Assembly (NCBI GenBank): GCA_025358125.1 | Contig: JANYKS010000101.1 | Span: forward strand, 1-58,654 | Direction of reading: 5' to 3' | From: Actinomycetes bacterium | GTDB lineage: Bacteria > Actinomycetota > Acidimicrobiia > Acidimicrobiales > Ilumatobacteraceae | Length of the DNA: 58,654 nucleotides | Shown: positions 38,516-49,589 of the stretch, one piece after another | How positions within the stretch are numbered: position 1 is the first letter of the stretch | How the letters are laid out: every line of letters begins with the position of its first letter | Notes under the pieces: generated by a model | Database searches by the model: none | What the model was told of the DNA's origin: nothing | The model's input: only the letters and a program-made list of their open reading frames with translations | Position numbers and translations under genes: made by a program

Positions 38516-38657
38516 TGAGCCCAATCGCGGCCGGCGAGAGGGTCGAGCGAGGGGGCGGCGGCGGCAGGCGCGGCAGGCGGTCTGCCCGTCTGATCGCGCC
38601 GCCCGTCTGATCCGCCGTCGGGCTGACCACGCCGGGCTGACCACGTCGGGCTGAGCA

Positions 38658-39539
38658 CTATGCCCGGCGGGCGATCGCGATCCGGTCCCGACCAGTGAGG
38701 TCCTGACGGATCTCCACCTCAGCCAGACCCGCTGCGCGCAACAGCGAACGGGTCGCGTCACCCTGGTCCGAACCGATCTCCAACACGACGGCTCCGCCAC
38801 GGCGGAGCCAATCGACGGCGCCTGCCACGATGACTCGAATGTCGCCCAGGCCGTCACCGCCGGCGAACAACGCGAGATGCGGCTCCCATGACGTCACATC
38901 GGCCTCGACGTCCGGATCGCCAACGGCGATATAGGGAGGATTGGCGACGATGACGTCGATGATGCCGCGCAGTTCCTCCGGCAGGGCCTCGAACCACGAG
39001 CCCTTCACAACCCTCACCGAGGCTGCCGATCCGGCGATCCCGGCGAGGTTTGCGCTGGCGACATCGAGCGCGTCTGCGGAGATGTCCGTCAACCAGACCG
39101 AAGCGCTGCCCGGCGCAAGCTCGGCTGCCATCGAGAGCCCGATCGCACCGCTGCCGGTGCCGAGGTCCACGATCGTCAGCGACGACCGTGCCATCGCCCG
39201 GGCCGCAGCGAGCGCGGTCTCACAGACCCATTCGGTTTCCGGGCGAGGGATCAGGACCCGCCGGTCGATCATCAGGTCGAGTGTGCGGAACTGCCATCTG
39301 CCCAACACGTACTGCAATGGTTCGCCGGCGAGACGACGGGCAATCATCGCATCGAGGTGTGCCACCATGGCGTTGGCGGCCGGTTGATCGAGTTCGGCCA
39401 GGAACTCGGCGCCATCACAACCGCTCGCCACCTCGCACATCCATCGGGCTTGGGTCCTGTCGCCGAGCGCCGTAGCGGTGTCCGCCCACAACCGGCGCCA
39501 CGCAACGGTGCCGTCGCCGGGCTTCGATTCAGTCATCAC
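38658..39539 (-). CDS. prmC: Peptide chain release factor N5-glutamine methyltransferase
   Basis: 293 residues. The SAM-binding loop VDLGTGSGAIGLS and the catalytic VANPPYI (NPPY) motif define PrmC/HemK, which methylates the Gln of the GGQ motif of release factors. The N-terminal helical domain (LQYVLGRWQFRTLDL, IPRPETEWV) binds the release factor. The ATG overlaps the 3' end of prfA by 11 bases, so the modifying enzyme is coupled to its substrate. Confidence 0.95.
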   Translation of the reverse strand: MMTESKPGDGTVAWRRLWADTATALGDRTQARWMCEVASGCDGAEFLAELDQPAANAMVAHLDAMIARRLAGEPLQYVLGRWQFRTLDLMIDRRVLIPRPETEWVCETALAAARAMARSSLTIVDLGTGSGAIGLSMAAELAPGSASVWLTDISADALDVASANLAGIAGSAASVRVVKGSWFEALPEELRGIIDVIVANPPYIAVGDPDVEADVTSWEPHLALFAGGDGLGDIRVIVAGAVDWLRRGGAVVLEIGSDQGDATRSLLRAAGLAEVEIRQDLTGRDRIAIARRA

Positions 39540-40596
39540 CGTTCGCGAGCTGACGCGCCCGCTCGTCGGCGATCAAGGCTTCGACCGTCTCGGTGAGATT
39601 GCCGGCCAGCACGTCTTGCAGGCGATAGGTCGTGAAACCGATGCGATGATCGGTGACCCGGTTCTCCTTGTAGTTGTAGGTCCGGATCTTTTCGCCCCGT
39701 CCGCCCGTGCCGACCTGTGACCTGCGCTCGGCCGATGCCTTCGCGTCGGCCTGCTGCTGGGCGGCCTGCAGCAGGCGGGCGCGGAGCACGATCATCGCCC
39801 TGGCCCGGTTCTGGAGCTGGCTCCGCTCGTCCTGCATCGCAACCTGGATACCGGTCGGCTTGTGGGTGATCCGAACGGCCGAGTCGGTCGTATTGACACC
39901 CTGGCCGCCGGGACCGCTGGCCCGGTAGACATCGATCTGAAGGTCCTTCTCGTCGATCTCGACGTCGACCTCTTCGGCTTCGGCAAGGATCAGCACGGTA
40001 GCCGAGGAGGTGTGGATCCGGCCCTGGCTCTCGGTGACCGGCACGCGCTGCACCCGATGGGTGCCGCCTTCGAACTTGAGCCGTCCCCACGTCGTGTCGC
40101 CCTTGACCATGAACGTCGTCTGGTTGAGGCCGCCGAGATCGCTGACATCGCTCGACAAGACATCGACGGACCAGCCCTGTTGCGACGCGTAACCCACATA
40201 CATATCGAACAGGTCCCTCGCGAACAGGTTTGCTTCCTCGCCGCCCTCTGCGCCGCGGATCTCCACGATCACCGACCTGCCGTCGTTCGGGTCGCGGGGA
40301 AGGAGCAGCAACCGGATCTCCTCGGCGAGGCGATCGATCTCGGTCTCCGCCGCAACCAGCTCGGCGCGCATCATCTCGCGCTCGTGCGGACTCGCGACCG
40401 TCAGCAACTCCCGCGCTGCGGCTGCATCGTCGCTCGCCGCGCGATGGGCGCGGATGAGCGTGACGATCGGCGTCAGTTCCTTGTAGCGCTTCGACTTCTG
40501 ACGCAGAACGCCAGAATCGTTCAGCACGGCCGGGTCGGAGAGCTCGGCCTCCACGGTGAGGAACTCGTCCTCTACGGCATCCAATCGATCAATCAC
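39529..40596 (-). CDS. prfA: Peptide chain release factor 1
   Basis: 355 residues from the GTG at 40596. A TTG two codons earlier (40602) is possible, but a TAGCCT box lies 9 bases before the GTG. The PVT tripeptide (about 186-188) reads UAA/UAG and marks RF1. The GGQ motif (about 230-232, in SGPGGQGVNTTDSAVR) triggers peptide release at the ribosome. It is overlapped by prmC downstream. Confidence 0.96.
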   Translation of the reverse strand: MIDRLDAVEDEFLTVEAELSDPAVLNDSGVLRQKSKRYKELTPIVTLIRAHRAASDDAAAARELLTVASPHEREMMRAELVAAETEIDRLAEEIRLLLLPRDPNDGRSVIVEIRGAEGGEEANLFARDLFDMYVGYASQQGWSVDVLSSDVSDLGGLNQTTFMVKGDTTWGRLKFEGGTHRVQRVPVTESQGRIHTSSATVLILAEAEEVDVEIDEKDLQIDVYRASGPGGQGVNTTDSAVRITHKPTGIQVAMQDERSQLQNRARAMIVLRARLLQAAQQQADAKASAERRSQVGTGGRGEKIRTYNYKENRVTDHRIGFTTYRLQDVLAGNLTETVEALIADERARQLANGDD

Positions 40597-40605
40597 GGCC
40601 AAGGC

Positions 40606-40611
40606 AGGCTA
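40606..40611 (-). promoter_or_regulatory. -10 box of leaderless prfA promoter
   Basis: TAGCCT on the minus strand, 9 bases before the GTG at 40596. Confidence 0.45.
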
Positions 40612-40636
40612 CGGCGTCGACCGCGGATCCCTTCGC

Positions 40637-41641
40637 CTACGACCAGGCCACGACCGTCGGCGGCTTCGTGGCCCGTTGCGCGAGTGCTCTCGTCACCGGT
40701 GAGGCGTCGCGCTCGGGCACGACGAGCACCAGCTCGGCATGCGGCGAATGCATCTCGCGTGCATCAACGGCGAACGGCACGAGGTCGAGGTCGATGCCCG
40801 TCGAATACACTGCGACGAGGGGATTGCCGGCGAGGGTCCAGCCGACGGCAACACACGGCACAGGATCCTTGAGATTGGCCCTGGCAATGGGAGGCGCCGC
40901 CGGTTCGAGCCGCGCCGCTCCGAGTCGCGCCGGATCCGCGATCGACAACCAGCGCAGCAGCCGCTCCGCGCCCAGGCGATTGAGCGGGTGATGGTCGGCT
41001 CCCAGCTCGCGGTGCTTGCACACGATCCGGACGACGTCGGCGAGTGCTTCGACTGTCGGTCGTGCGCCGTGGAGCATCAGGAACGCCTCGCGATCGTGGG
41101 CCCCGACGCCGACCTCGAGCCGCACCTCGCCGGTGTGCTGATCCGTGATTGCCCTGCAGACTTCCAGGCCGCGCACCTCACCAGCGAGCACTCCGTACTC
41201 CTCGACGGGTTCGGCCCCGGCCTGTTCGATCAGCTCCCGCAACGGCTCGTGGGCCGGATCGATCATCACCTGCGGGGGGTATGGTTCCGCAACCCCGGGG
41301 ACCAGCAGACGATCGACGGCGTGCCAGACCGAGATCGGCGTGGTGAACAGCTCGGCCCTCCTGGTCAGGATCCCAGAGGCCGCTTCGGTGATCAGCGCCA
41401 GTTCACGCGCTTCGGTCTGGCGCTGCATCCAGGCCATGGCAGCTCCGAGGCCACGCTCTGGCTGATCATCGAGCAGCACCCAAACGGTTCCTCCCGCGAC
41501 GAGCGCAGCACCCCGCCCGAACCTCGTTTGCTTCGTGGCGCCCGTGCCGTCCACGTCGCAGCCGAGATGACCGCGCACGAGCGCGCCCAGCTTCAGCTCG
41601 AGCAGCGCCGCGCGGCGCTGAGGGTCCAGCGGTATCACCAT
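40637..41641 (-). CDS. Unknown conserved-looking protein between prfA and the DUF1501 gene
   Basis: 334 residues from the ATG at 41641, fixed by TATCTT 6 bases upstream; an ATG eight codons earlier is less likely. I recognise no family. The fold looks alpha/beta: an N-terminal Arg/Leu-rich helix (LDPQRRAALLELKLGALVRG), a middle part with repeated hydrophobic strands (GGTVWVLLDDQ, RLEVGVGAHDREAFLMLHG) and a C-terminal region with PVPCVAVGWTLAGNPLVAVY and ELVLVVPERDASP. No membrane helices or signal peptide. Its codon usage fits its neighbours. Confidence 0.65.
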   Translation of the reverse strand: MVIPLDPQRRAALLELKLGALVRGHLGCDVDGTGATKQTRFGRGAALVAGGTVWVLLDDQPERGLGAAMAWMQRQTEARELALITEAASGILTRRAELFTTPISVWHAVDRLLVPGVAEPYPPQVMIDPAHEPLRELIEQAGAEPVEEYGVLAGEVRGLEVCRAITDQHTGEVRLEVGVGAHDREAFLMLHGARPTVEALADVVRIVCKHRELGADHHPLNRLGAERLLRWLSIADPARLGAARLEPAAPPIARANLKDPVPCVAVGWTLAGNPLVAVYSTGIDLDLVPFAVDAREMHSPHAELVLVVPERDASPVTRALAQRATKPPTVVAWS

Positions 41642-41647
41642 CACGCC

Positions 41648-41653
41648 AAGATA
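41648..41653 (-). promoter_or_regulatory. -10 box of leaderless promoter for the unknown gene upstream of prfA
   Basis: TATCTT on the minus strand, 6 bases before the ATG at 41641. Confidence 0.5.
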
Positions 41654-41684
41654 TCCGCGGCCCATCCGTGTCGCGAGTTGTGGC

Positions 41685-44123
41685 TCAGGACGTGAAGTAG
41701 CCGACCACGTCTACGACGAGGTGCACCGAACCGTTGGAGTTGAACAACGCAACGGCGCCATCGGCGCCGACCTTGGCGATCACCAGGTTCGCGCGGGTCT
41801 GACCCGCGTGGACGTTGAGGTTGGACGCGAGCGGGGCTGCCTCGCCGCTCGGGTAGGCCGTCACGTAGCCGTCGTTGGTACCGTCGGTCGCCGTGACGTT
41901 GAGCACCACGGCCGTTGCTGCGCCCGGGACGCCGCCCCGGTCGAGTACAGCCAGCACGAACGGGGTCTGCGCCACCGGCCTCGATACCGCGCCGTCGGTG
42001 CGTGTATCCACCAATCGGGCCGGAGGGATCGGGGTCAGCCGGGCACCGGTGCCGGAGCGGAAGTAGCCGAGCACGTCAGCGATGACCTGAGTCGCTCCGG
42101 CGGAGTTGTAGATCGACACCTTCCCACTGCCGAGCTTCGCGATCACCAGGTTCGGCACCGTCTGTCCGGCGACGAAGTTCAGGTTCGACGCCGTCGGCAT
42201 CTCCGCTCCGGTCGGCCAGACCGTCAGGAATCCTGCTGCCGTCGGATCGGCAACCGTCACGTTCATGACGACTGAATCAGCCGCCTTGTGGACACCTCCT
42301 CGACCGGCAACCTGCACGTCGATCTTGGCGGCCTGTCCGAGAGCGGCCGGAGCCCCGGTGCCGTCGCGAGTATCGAGGATTCGAGCGGGGGTCAGCGACG
42401 TGAAGCGGCTCGCATCCTCGCTCTGGAAGTATCCGACGACATCCACCACGCAATGCACCGAACCGGCATTGTTGTAGATGTCGACCTGGCCCGACTCGCC
42501 GAGTTTGGAGATCACCAGGTTCGGGACGATGTCACCGCCACCCACGTTCAACGTCGATGTGTTCGGTCGATTCAGGCCTGTCGGCCACACGGTCACGAAC
42601 GAGCGCACCGTCGCGTTGACGGCGGTCACGTTGAGCACCGCTGCGACCGCGCCAGCGGGTACGCCGCCGGATCCGGCGACACGCAGGGTGAGAGTGGACG
42701 CGGCGTCGATCGGAGCGCCGTCGCCGTCTCGGGTGTCGAGCAAGCGGGCGGGCACGATGCCGACGAAGTCGGACGCCGTCGCAGGAGCCGCAGCCCTGAT
42801 TGGCGGTCCGAACTGGCCGGCTGGGCGGAACAGGTCGATCGTCGGATAGTTGCCGTTCAACACAGTGCTCGAACCGCCACCGAGGATGCCGTCGATCATT
42901 GTGGCGTAGAGCGACCGGAAGTCCACGTTGAAGTCCATCCGGTCCCAGCGGGCGAGCCCGGCGAGCGAGGGTTGCTCGCCGTAGAGGCCGCCCTTCACCC
43001 CTGCACCGATCACGAAATGGTTGTTCGACGTGCCGTGGTCCGTACCGAGGGAATCGTTCGACCATGGGGTGCGACCGAATTCGCTGAACGTCATCACGGT
43101 GACGCGGTTACGCCAGGACGGGTCGAGCGTCCCGAAGAACGCCTCCAGACCCGTGTCGAATTCGAGCAGCAGTTGGGCATGATCACTGGGTTCGCTCGAG
43201 TGGTTGTCGAAATTGTCCATGCTTGCGTCGATGACACGCAGACCGAGATTGGCATTGATGAGTCTCGCTGCGACCGTCATCGGCCGCACCAACTGACCCG
43301 TCGGTAGGTCCGCCGCGAAGAGGGGGGCGACGGTCTGAGCGACATCGATCTGGCTCCGCTCCGCAAGCGCGATTGCGTCGAACCAGGGACCGCGGCCAGC
43401 CGCCGCGGCCGAGAAACTGCGCACAGCGGTGTACAGGCGTTGATCATTGGCCGATGTACCACCGCCGAAATCGAAGCCCCACTCCGGGATCGCCGTGCCC
43501 CGGCGGCTCTGCCCGATGAGGTGCAGCGGGAGCCCTGAGCCGACGATGCCGGCCTTGAACAGATCGGCCGGCCCGCCGAGACCGTCGAGCCAACGTCCGA
43601 CCCAGCCGTCCCTGGGCACGCCGCCGATGTTGCCGCCGTGGAGCCAGTTTGCCATCGAATTGAAATGGCTGAGATCCGGGTTCGGGTAGCCGACGCCTTG
43701 CACGACAGCAACCTCTTGCTGGTCGTACAGACTTTTCAGAAACTTGAGATTGGGGTGTAGTCCGAGGTTCGCGTCGAGATGGAGCAGTTGAGCAGCAGGA
43801 ATCGCGATGTTCGACCGGTACTGATAGTAGAGAGGGTTGCCGTACGGCACGACCGTGTTCAACCCATCGTTGCCCCCGTACATCCCGACGAGGACGAGGA
43901 TGTTCTCGCTCGGCCCGAGCGGGCCGGCCGCCCACGCCTCGCGAAATTCACTCGGGATCAGTTCGGGCAAGAGCGATGCGCCGAGCCCTCCGAGCAGCGC
44001 GCCGCCTCCGACTCCCCAGCCAACCATCTGCAGGAAGCGGCGCCGGCTGTACCCGGTCGGGTCGTTGTCACGGACGGACAACAGCGCGAGGGCGTCCACT
44101 GCTGAAATGTCGGGATCGAGCAT
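41685..44123 (-). CDS. Tat-exported DUF1501 protein with three C-terminal beta repeats
   Basis: 812 residues from the ATG at 44123, with GAGGAG about 8 bases upstream. SRRRFLQMVGWGVGGGALLG (26-45) is a twin-arginine signal. Residues ~55-440 are a DUF1501 (alkaline phosphatase/sulfatase-like) domain with GMYGGNDGLNTVVP and FSEFGRTPWSN. Then come three ~120-residue repeats at 453-573, 574-695 and 696-812, each opening PAR(L/I)(L/V)DTR and ending VVGYF. Such repeats occur in secreted actinobacterial proteins. It is probably a surface or secreted partner of the adjacent DUF1800 protein. The activity is unproven. Confidence 0.88.
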   Translation of the reverse strand: MLDPDISAVDALALLSVRDNDPTGYSRRRFLQMVGWGVGGGALLGGLGASLLPELIPSEFREAWAAGPLGPSENILVLVGMYGGNDGLNTVVPYGNPLYYQYRSNIAIPAAQLLHLDANLGLHPNLKFLKSLYDQQEVAVVQGVGYPNPDLSHFNSMANWLHGGNIGGVPRDGWVGRWLDGLGGPADLFKAGIVGSGLPLHLIGQSRRGTAIPEWGFDFGGGTSANDQRLYTAVRSFSAAAAGRGPWFDAIALAERSQIDVAQTVAPLFAADLPTGQLVRPMTVAARLINANLGLRVIDASMDNFDNHSSEPSDHAQLLLEFDTGLEAFFGTLDPSWRNRVTVMTFSEFGRTPWSNDSLGTDHGTSNNHFVIGAGVKGGLYGEQPSLAGLARWDRMDFNVDFRSLYATMIDGILGGGSSTVLNGNYPTIDLFRPAGQFGPPIRAAAPATASDFVGIVPARLLDTRDGDGAPIDAASTLTLRVAGSGGVPAGAVAAVLNVTAVNATVRSFVTVWPTGLNRPNTSTLNVGGGDIVPNLVISKLGESGQVDIYNNAGSVHCVVDVVGYFQSEDASRFTSLTPARILDTRDGTGAPAALGQAAKIDVQVAGRGGVHKAADSVVMNVTVADPTAAGFLTVWPTGAEMPTASNLNFVAGQTVPNLVIAKLGSGKVSIYNSAGATQVIADVLGYFRSGTGARLTPIPPARLVDTRTDGAVSRPVAQTPFVLAVLDRGGVPGAATAVVLNVTATDGTNDGYVTAYPSGEAAPLASNLNVHAGQTRANLVIAKVGADGAVALFNSNGSVHLVVDVVGYFTS

Positions 44124-44134
44124 CTGGGTTCTCC

Positions 44135-45466
44135 TCAGGACACGTGCATCTCGGGGGCGAGCAGGCCCATCAACAGCAGGTTGTCGACCTCGGCCCAACT
44201 GAGCCAGGGTTCGACAGCCCGCTGAGCGTTCATGTACGCCGTCATCGCTCCACGCGTCACCGCCGACAGTGGCGCCAGGCCGAACAGGCCCGCGACGGCG
44301 TCGATCGCCTGATCGACGGTGGTCGTCGAAATCTTGGCGAGATAGTCATAGTTCTTCGTCTTGTGGAGTTGATACGCCGCATTTTGGGCGAAGTTCGCAC
44401 GTGCGCCGATGGCGCTGGTGTTGACCCAGTATCCGTTCGATTTCCATCCGGACACGTTCGGGGGATCGAACGGCTCCTGGCCCATGCCCTCGGTGTACCA
44501 CTGCGGGTTGAGCACGTCGGAGCGCATCTTGGAGTAGTACAGCACCGCAACGATCCAGTCGACCGGGCTGCGTACCAGGCCCTGCGTCGCAGCCGTCGCG
44601 TAGAACTCCGAGCGGAGCAGCATTGCTTTCAACATCGTCTTGATGTTCCAGTTTGCGGCGAACCCCGGGGCCAGCGCGTCCACAACGGCCGTCGGTGGCC
44701 CGGGATAGGCAAGGTACCCCCACACCTTGGCAACGATGAAACGGGCGGCGATCATCTTCTTGGCGGCATTGTTGACCAGGATCTCGTCGATGATGTCCGG
44801 GCCGTTCCAGTTCCTGGTCGCTCCGAAGAACGTCTTGTTCGTGTCGTCGTGGTTGGTCGGATGGAATTCGTACTGGCGGAACGTGGGCGAGCCGTCGACC
44901 CACGGACTGAGCCCGTGGCCGGTCCACGCCCTCGCCGATGCGATGACATCGTCCTCGCTGTAGTTGCCGACTCCGAGTGTGAACAGCTCCATCAGCTCGC
45001 GGGCGAAGTTCTGGTTCGGCGAACCCTCGCTGTTGTCGTCGTTGTCGAGATAAGCCAGCATCGCCGGTTCGATTGCCATCGCGTGCGTCAGGTTCGCGAA
45101 GTTGCCGACGGCGTTGTCACGGTACAGCTTGTTCTGATGAGTGATTGCCCACACGCTGTTGACCTTGCTGTAGGCCGAGGTGAAGTGCCCGTGCCAGAAG
45201 AAGGTCATCTTCTCCTGCATCGGCTTGGGCGAGTCGAAGGCCATCCGGTCGAACCACCATTTCGTTGCCAGTACGTACTGCTCCCATCGATTGTCGGGAT
45301 TGTCGTGGTCGATGGTGCTCGGCAGCGTCGTGTCGATGCCGGAGAAGTCGAGGATGTCGTCGATCGCCGCATCGAGCGTGCCCGGTCCGAGCAGAGCCAT
45401 TCTCTCCGGCCGGGCGACGTACTCCGTGCGCCGGAGCAGGTGCGCGAGCTGAGCCGGGTCGATCAT
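44135..45466 (-). CDS. DUF1800 family protein
   Basis: 443 residues. AHLLRRTEYVARPERM, MTFFWHGHFTSAYSKV, NQNFARELMELFTLGVGNYS and the late FDPPNVSGWKSNGYW are DUF1800 hallmarks. No signal peptide is evident, so export may depend on the Tat partner, as is often proposed for DUF1800/DUF1501 pairs, which are almost always adjacent. It ends 11 bases before the DUF1501 start. AAGGGGA 8-9 bases before the ATG serves as ribosome-binding site. Confidence 0.9.
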   Translation of the reverse strand: MIDPAQLAHLLRRTEYVARPERMALLGPGTLDAAIDDILDFSGIDTTLPSTIDHDNPDNRWEQYVLATKWWFDRMAFDSPKPMQEKMTFFWHGHFTSAYSKVNSVWAITHQNKLYRDNAVGNFANLTHAMAIEPAMLAYLDNDDNSEGSPNQNFARELMELFTLGVGNYSEDDVIASARAWTGHGLSPWVDGSPTFRQYEFHPTNHDDTNKTFFGATRNWNGPDIIDEILVNNAAKKMIAARFIVAKVWGYLAYPGPPTAVVDALAPGFAANWNIKTMLKAMLLRSEFYATAATQGLVRSPVDWIVAVLYYSKMRSDVLNPQWYTEGMGQEPFDPPNVSGWKSNGYWVNTSAIGARANFAQNAAYQLHKTKNYDYLAKISTTTVDQAIDAVAGLFGLAPLSAVTRGAMTAYMNAQRAVEPWLSWAEVDNLLLMGLLAPEMHVS

Positions 45467-45654
45467 GGCAGCGAGTCCCCTTGTGGATAGTCCCGATCAA
45501 TCATCGGTAACTGCCCGCGCTCGCTTGAGTCCTGATTCAACTCATCGCGAGAACTCTCGTTTCCGCCCGAAAACGGATATCGCCACCCGGTGTGTGCCGG
45601 GCGGCGGCGAACAGATCACTACGGGCAGCAGATGGCGCCATACGCCTGAAAGCG

Positions 45655-45867
45655 TTATTGGCCCTTGCGAGCGCCATAACGCTTGTTGAAGCGTTCGACC
45701 CGGCCACCGGAATCGACGAGCTTCTGCTTGCCGGTGAAATACGGGTGGCATTCGTTGCAGAGTTCGACGCTGAGATTGCCGGTCTTGGTGCTCTGCGTGG
45801 TGAACGTATTGCCGCACGTGCACTTGACGATCATGTCGGCGTATGTGGGGTGGATGTCGGTCTGCAT
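45655..45867 (-). CDS. rpmE: Ribosomal protein bL31, zinc-binding form
   Basis: 70 residues starting [20 protein letters not shown]. Cys16, Cys18, Cys37 and Cys40 (CTC and CNEC) are the four zinc ligands of the C+ form. [20 protein letters not shown] is conserved. GGAG lies 7-8 bases before the ATG. It lies downstream of rho as in mycobacteria. The zinc-bound form is typically replaced by a zinc-free paralogue under zinc starvation; none is in this window. Confidence 0.96.
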   Translation of the reverse strand: MQTDIHPTYADMIVKCTCGNTFTTQSTKTGNLSVELCNECHPYFTGKQKLVDSGGRVERFNKRYGARKGQ

Positions 45868-45987
45868 CACAAGTCTCCAAGATAGGAACTGAATCGAAAA
45901 TTGTAGCGGCGAGAGAGCCCGAAATGACGACGGTGGCGCCGACACGATCGGTTACGCGAACCCTTACGTGGCCGGTCGTGTGGAAGG

Positions 45988-48000
<2,013 letters not shown>

Positions 48001-48188
48001 GGGACGTGAGGCAACCGTCGAGGCGAGCGGCGTGCGAAAGCACGACGGACGCCGGAAGCCACACCACCAGCGAGAAAATTCACACCGTCACGGTTCCGCC
48101 TGCAATTGCTTGCGGGGCGCATCGGACGACGTGGCTCGGAGATCTGAGCAAGCGCACCCTATCCACAAGGCCGGCCCCGATGCAACAC

Positions 48189-49583
48189 TCAGTGGCGGGT
48201 GACGGCGGCCTCGACGAAGGCCTGCACGGCAGCCAGGTCGTTGCTGACGAGATTGATCCGCTCGACGCGATCGAAGATGTCTGCCATGTGCATTGGCAAC
48301 GAGGGAAGGATGCCGGTGGCCTGCTGCACGGCTTCTGGGAACTTGGCCGGGTGCGCGGTCGCGAGCGTGACCACCGGCCGCCCGTCGCGCGTCGCGTCGA
48401 GCGCGTGCACGGCCGCTGTTCCCGTCGCGGTGTGCGGGTCGATCAGTTGCCCGCTCGATTCGTAGACGCGGCGGATCTCCGCGACCGTGGCCGCGTCGTC
48501 GAAGCGAGCCGCGCGGAATACTGGCGTGATCCAGCGGGCCACCTGATCGGCCTCGATATGTAGCGACCCGGCGTGGCGGAAGCGGCGTAGCTGCTCCGCT
48601 GTCATGGCGCCGTCGCGGTCGTTGATCTCGAACAGCAGTCGCTCGAAGTTGGAAGAGACCTGGATGTCCATCGACGGGCTGACCGTCGGTGTGACGGTCC
48701 GCGCCGACATGTCGTTGTCGTTGATGAACCGCGTCATGATGTCGTTCGAGTTGGAAGCGACGATGAAGTCGTTGATCGGTGCACCCATCTCGCGGGCGAT
48801 CCACCCACTGAGCACATTGCCGAAGTTGCCGGTCGGCACGCTGAACGTGACTCCGGCGTCGGCTGTTGCGCGAAGTGAGCGGCACGCCGTGACGTAGTAG
48901 ACGATCTGCGCCATGACACGAGCCCAATTGATGCTGTTGACTGCCGACAGACCCATCCGGTCGCGGAACGCGGCGTCGTTGAACATCGCCTTGACGAGAT
49001 CCTGGCAGTCGTCGAAGTTTCCCTCGACCGCCGCAGTGTGCACATTCGGCGAATCCACGGTGGTCATCTGACGCCGCTGCACTGCGCTCGTGCGCCCAGC
49101 GGGATAGAGGATCACGATGTCGACGTTGGCACAGTCCTTGACAGCATCGATCGCGGCGCTGCCCGTGTCTCCGCTCGTGGCACCGATGATGGTGACGCGT
49201 TGCCCGCGCTGGCTGAGCACGTGATCGAACAGCCGACCGAGGAGTTGCAGCGCGACATCCTTGAACGCGAGAGTCGGGCCGTGGAACTGTTCGAGCAACC
49301 ACTCGTCGTTGCCGATCTGAACGAGCGGCACTACCGCATCGTGACGGAACGTCGCGTAGGCGTCGTTGCAGAGCTTTGAGAACGTGTCGTGCGGGATCTC
49401 GTCACCAACGAACGGTGCCATGACCGCGGCGGCGGCCTCCGCGTAACTGCGCACATCGGACAGATCCGGGAGCGGGGGCCACACCTCGGGCACGTAGAGG
49501 CCGCCATCGGTGGCGAGGCCGGCAAGCAGCACATCGCAGAATCCGAGCTCGGGCGCTGTGCCCCGGGTGGAGACGTAGCGCAC
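48189..49583 (-). CDS. thrC: Threonine synthase
   Basis: 464 residues, the longer E. coli/yeast-like type. Lys108 in GPTLAFKDVALQ binds PLP, and GATSGDTGSAA is the phosphate-side loop. It turns O-phosphohomoserine into threonine. It starts 6 bases after the hom stop. Unlike in M. tuberculosis, no thrB follows; the next gene is rho after a 188-bp gap. Confidence 0.96.
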   Translation of the reverse strand: MRYVSTRGTAPELGFCDVLLAGLATDGGLYVPEVWPPLPDLSDVRSYAEAAAAVMAPFVGDEIPHDTFSKLCNDAYATFRHDAVVPLVQIGNDEWLLEQFHGPTLAFKDVALQLLGRLFDHVLSQRGQRVTIIGATSGDTGSAAIDAVKDCANVDIVILYPAGRTSAVQRRQMTTVDSPNVHTAAVEGNFDDCQDLVKAMFNDAAFRDRMGLSAVNSINWARVMAQIVYYVTACRSLRATADAGVTFSVPTGNFGNVLSGWIAREMGAPINDFIVASNSNDIMTRFINDNDMSARTVTPTVSPSMDIQVSSNFERLLFEINDRDGAMTAEQLRRFRHAGSLHIEADQVARWITPVFRAARFDDAATVAEIRRVYESSGQLIDPHTATGTAAVHALDATRDGRPVVTLATAHPAKFPEAVQQATGILPSLPMHMADIFDRVERINLVSNDLAAVQAFVEAAVTRH

Positions 49584-49589
49584 GGCGCC

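Larger units (their letters stand above)
38147..38657. repeat. 511-bp gene-free gap filled by irregular tandem repeats
   Basis: No gene is visible between the convergent TerB-like gene and prmC. Four copies of a GC-rich unit start with GGCGGTCTGCCCG at 38211, 38350, 38467 and 38576, with spacings of 139, 117 and 109 bp. Each of the first three contains a 43-bp palindromic element followed by a variable GGCGGCGG-rich spacer. The fourth is truncated. The frames open here are compositionally biased (Arg/Gly/Ala) and not credible proteins. Confidence 0.85.

Noticed and set aside
38147-38657. Possible CRISPR array from the regularly recurring units
   Set aside because: Spacings are 139, 117 and 109 bp, the units carry long internal palindromes, the spacers are GGCGGCGG-rich variants of each other, and there are no cas genes.
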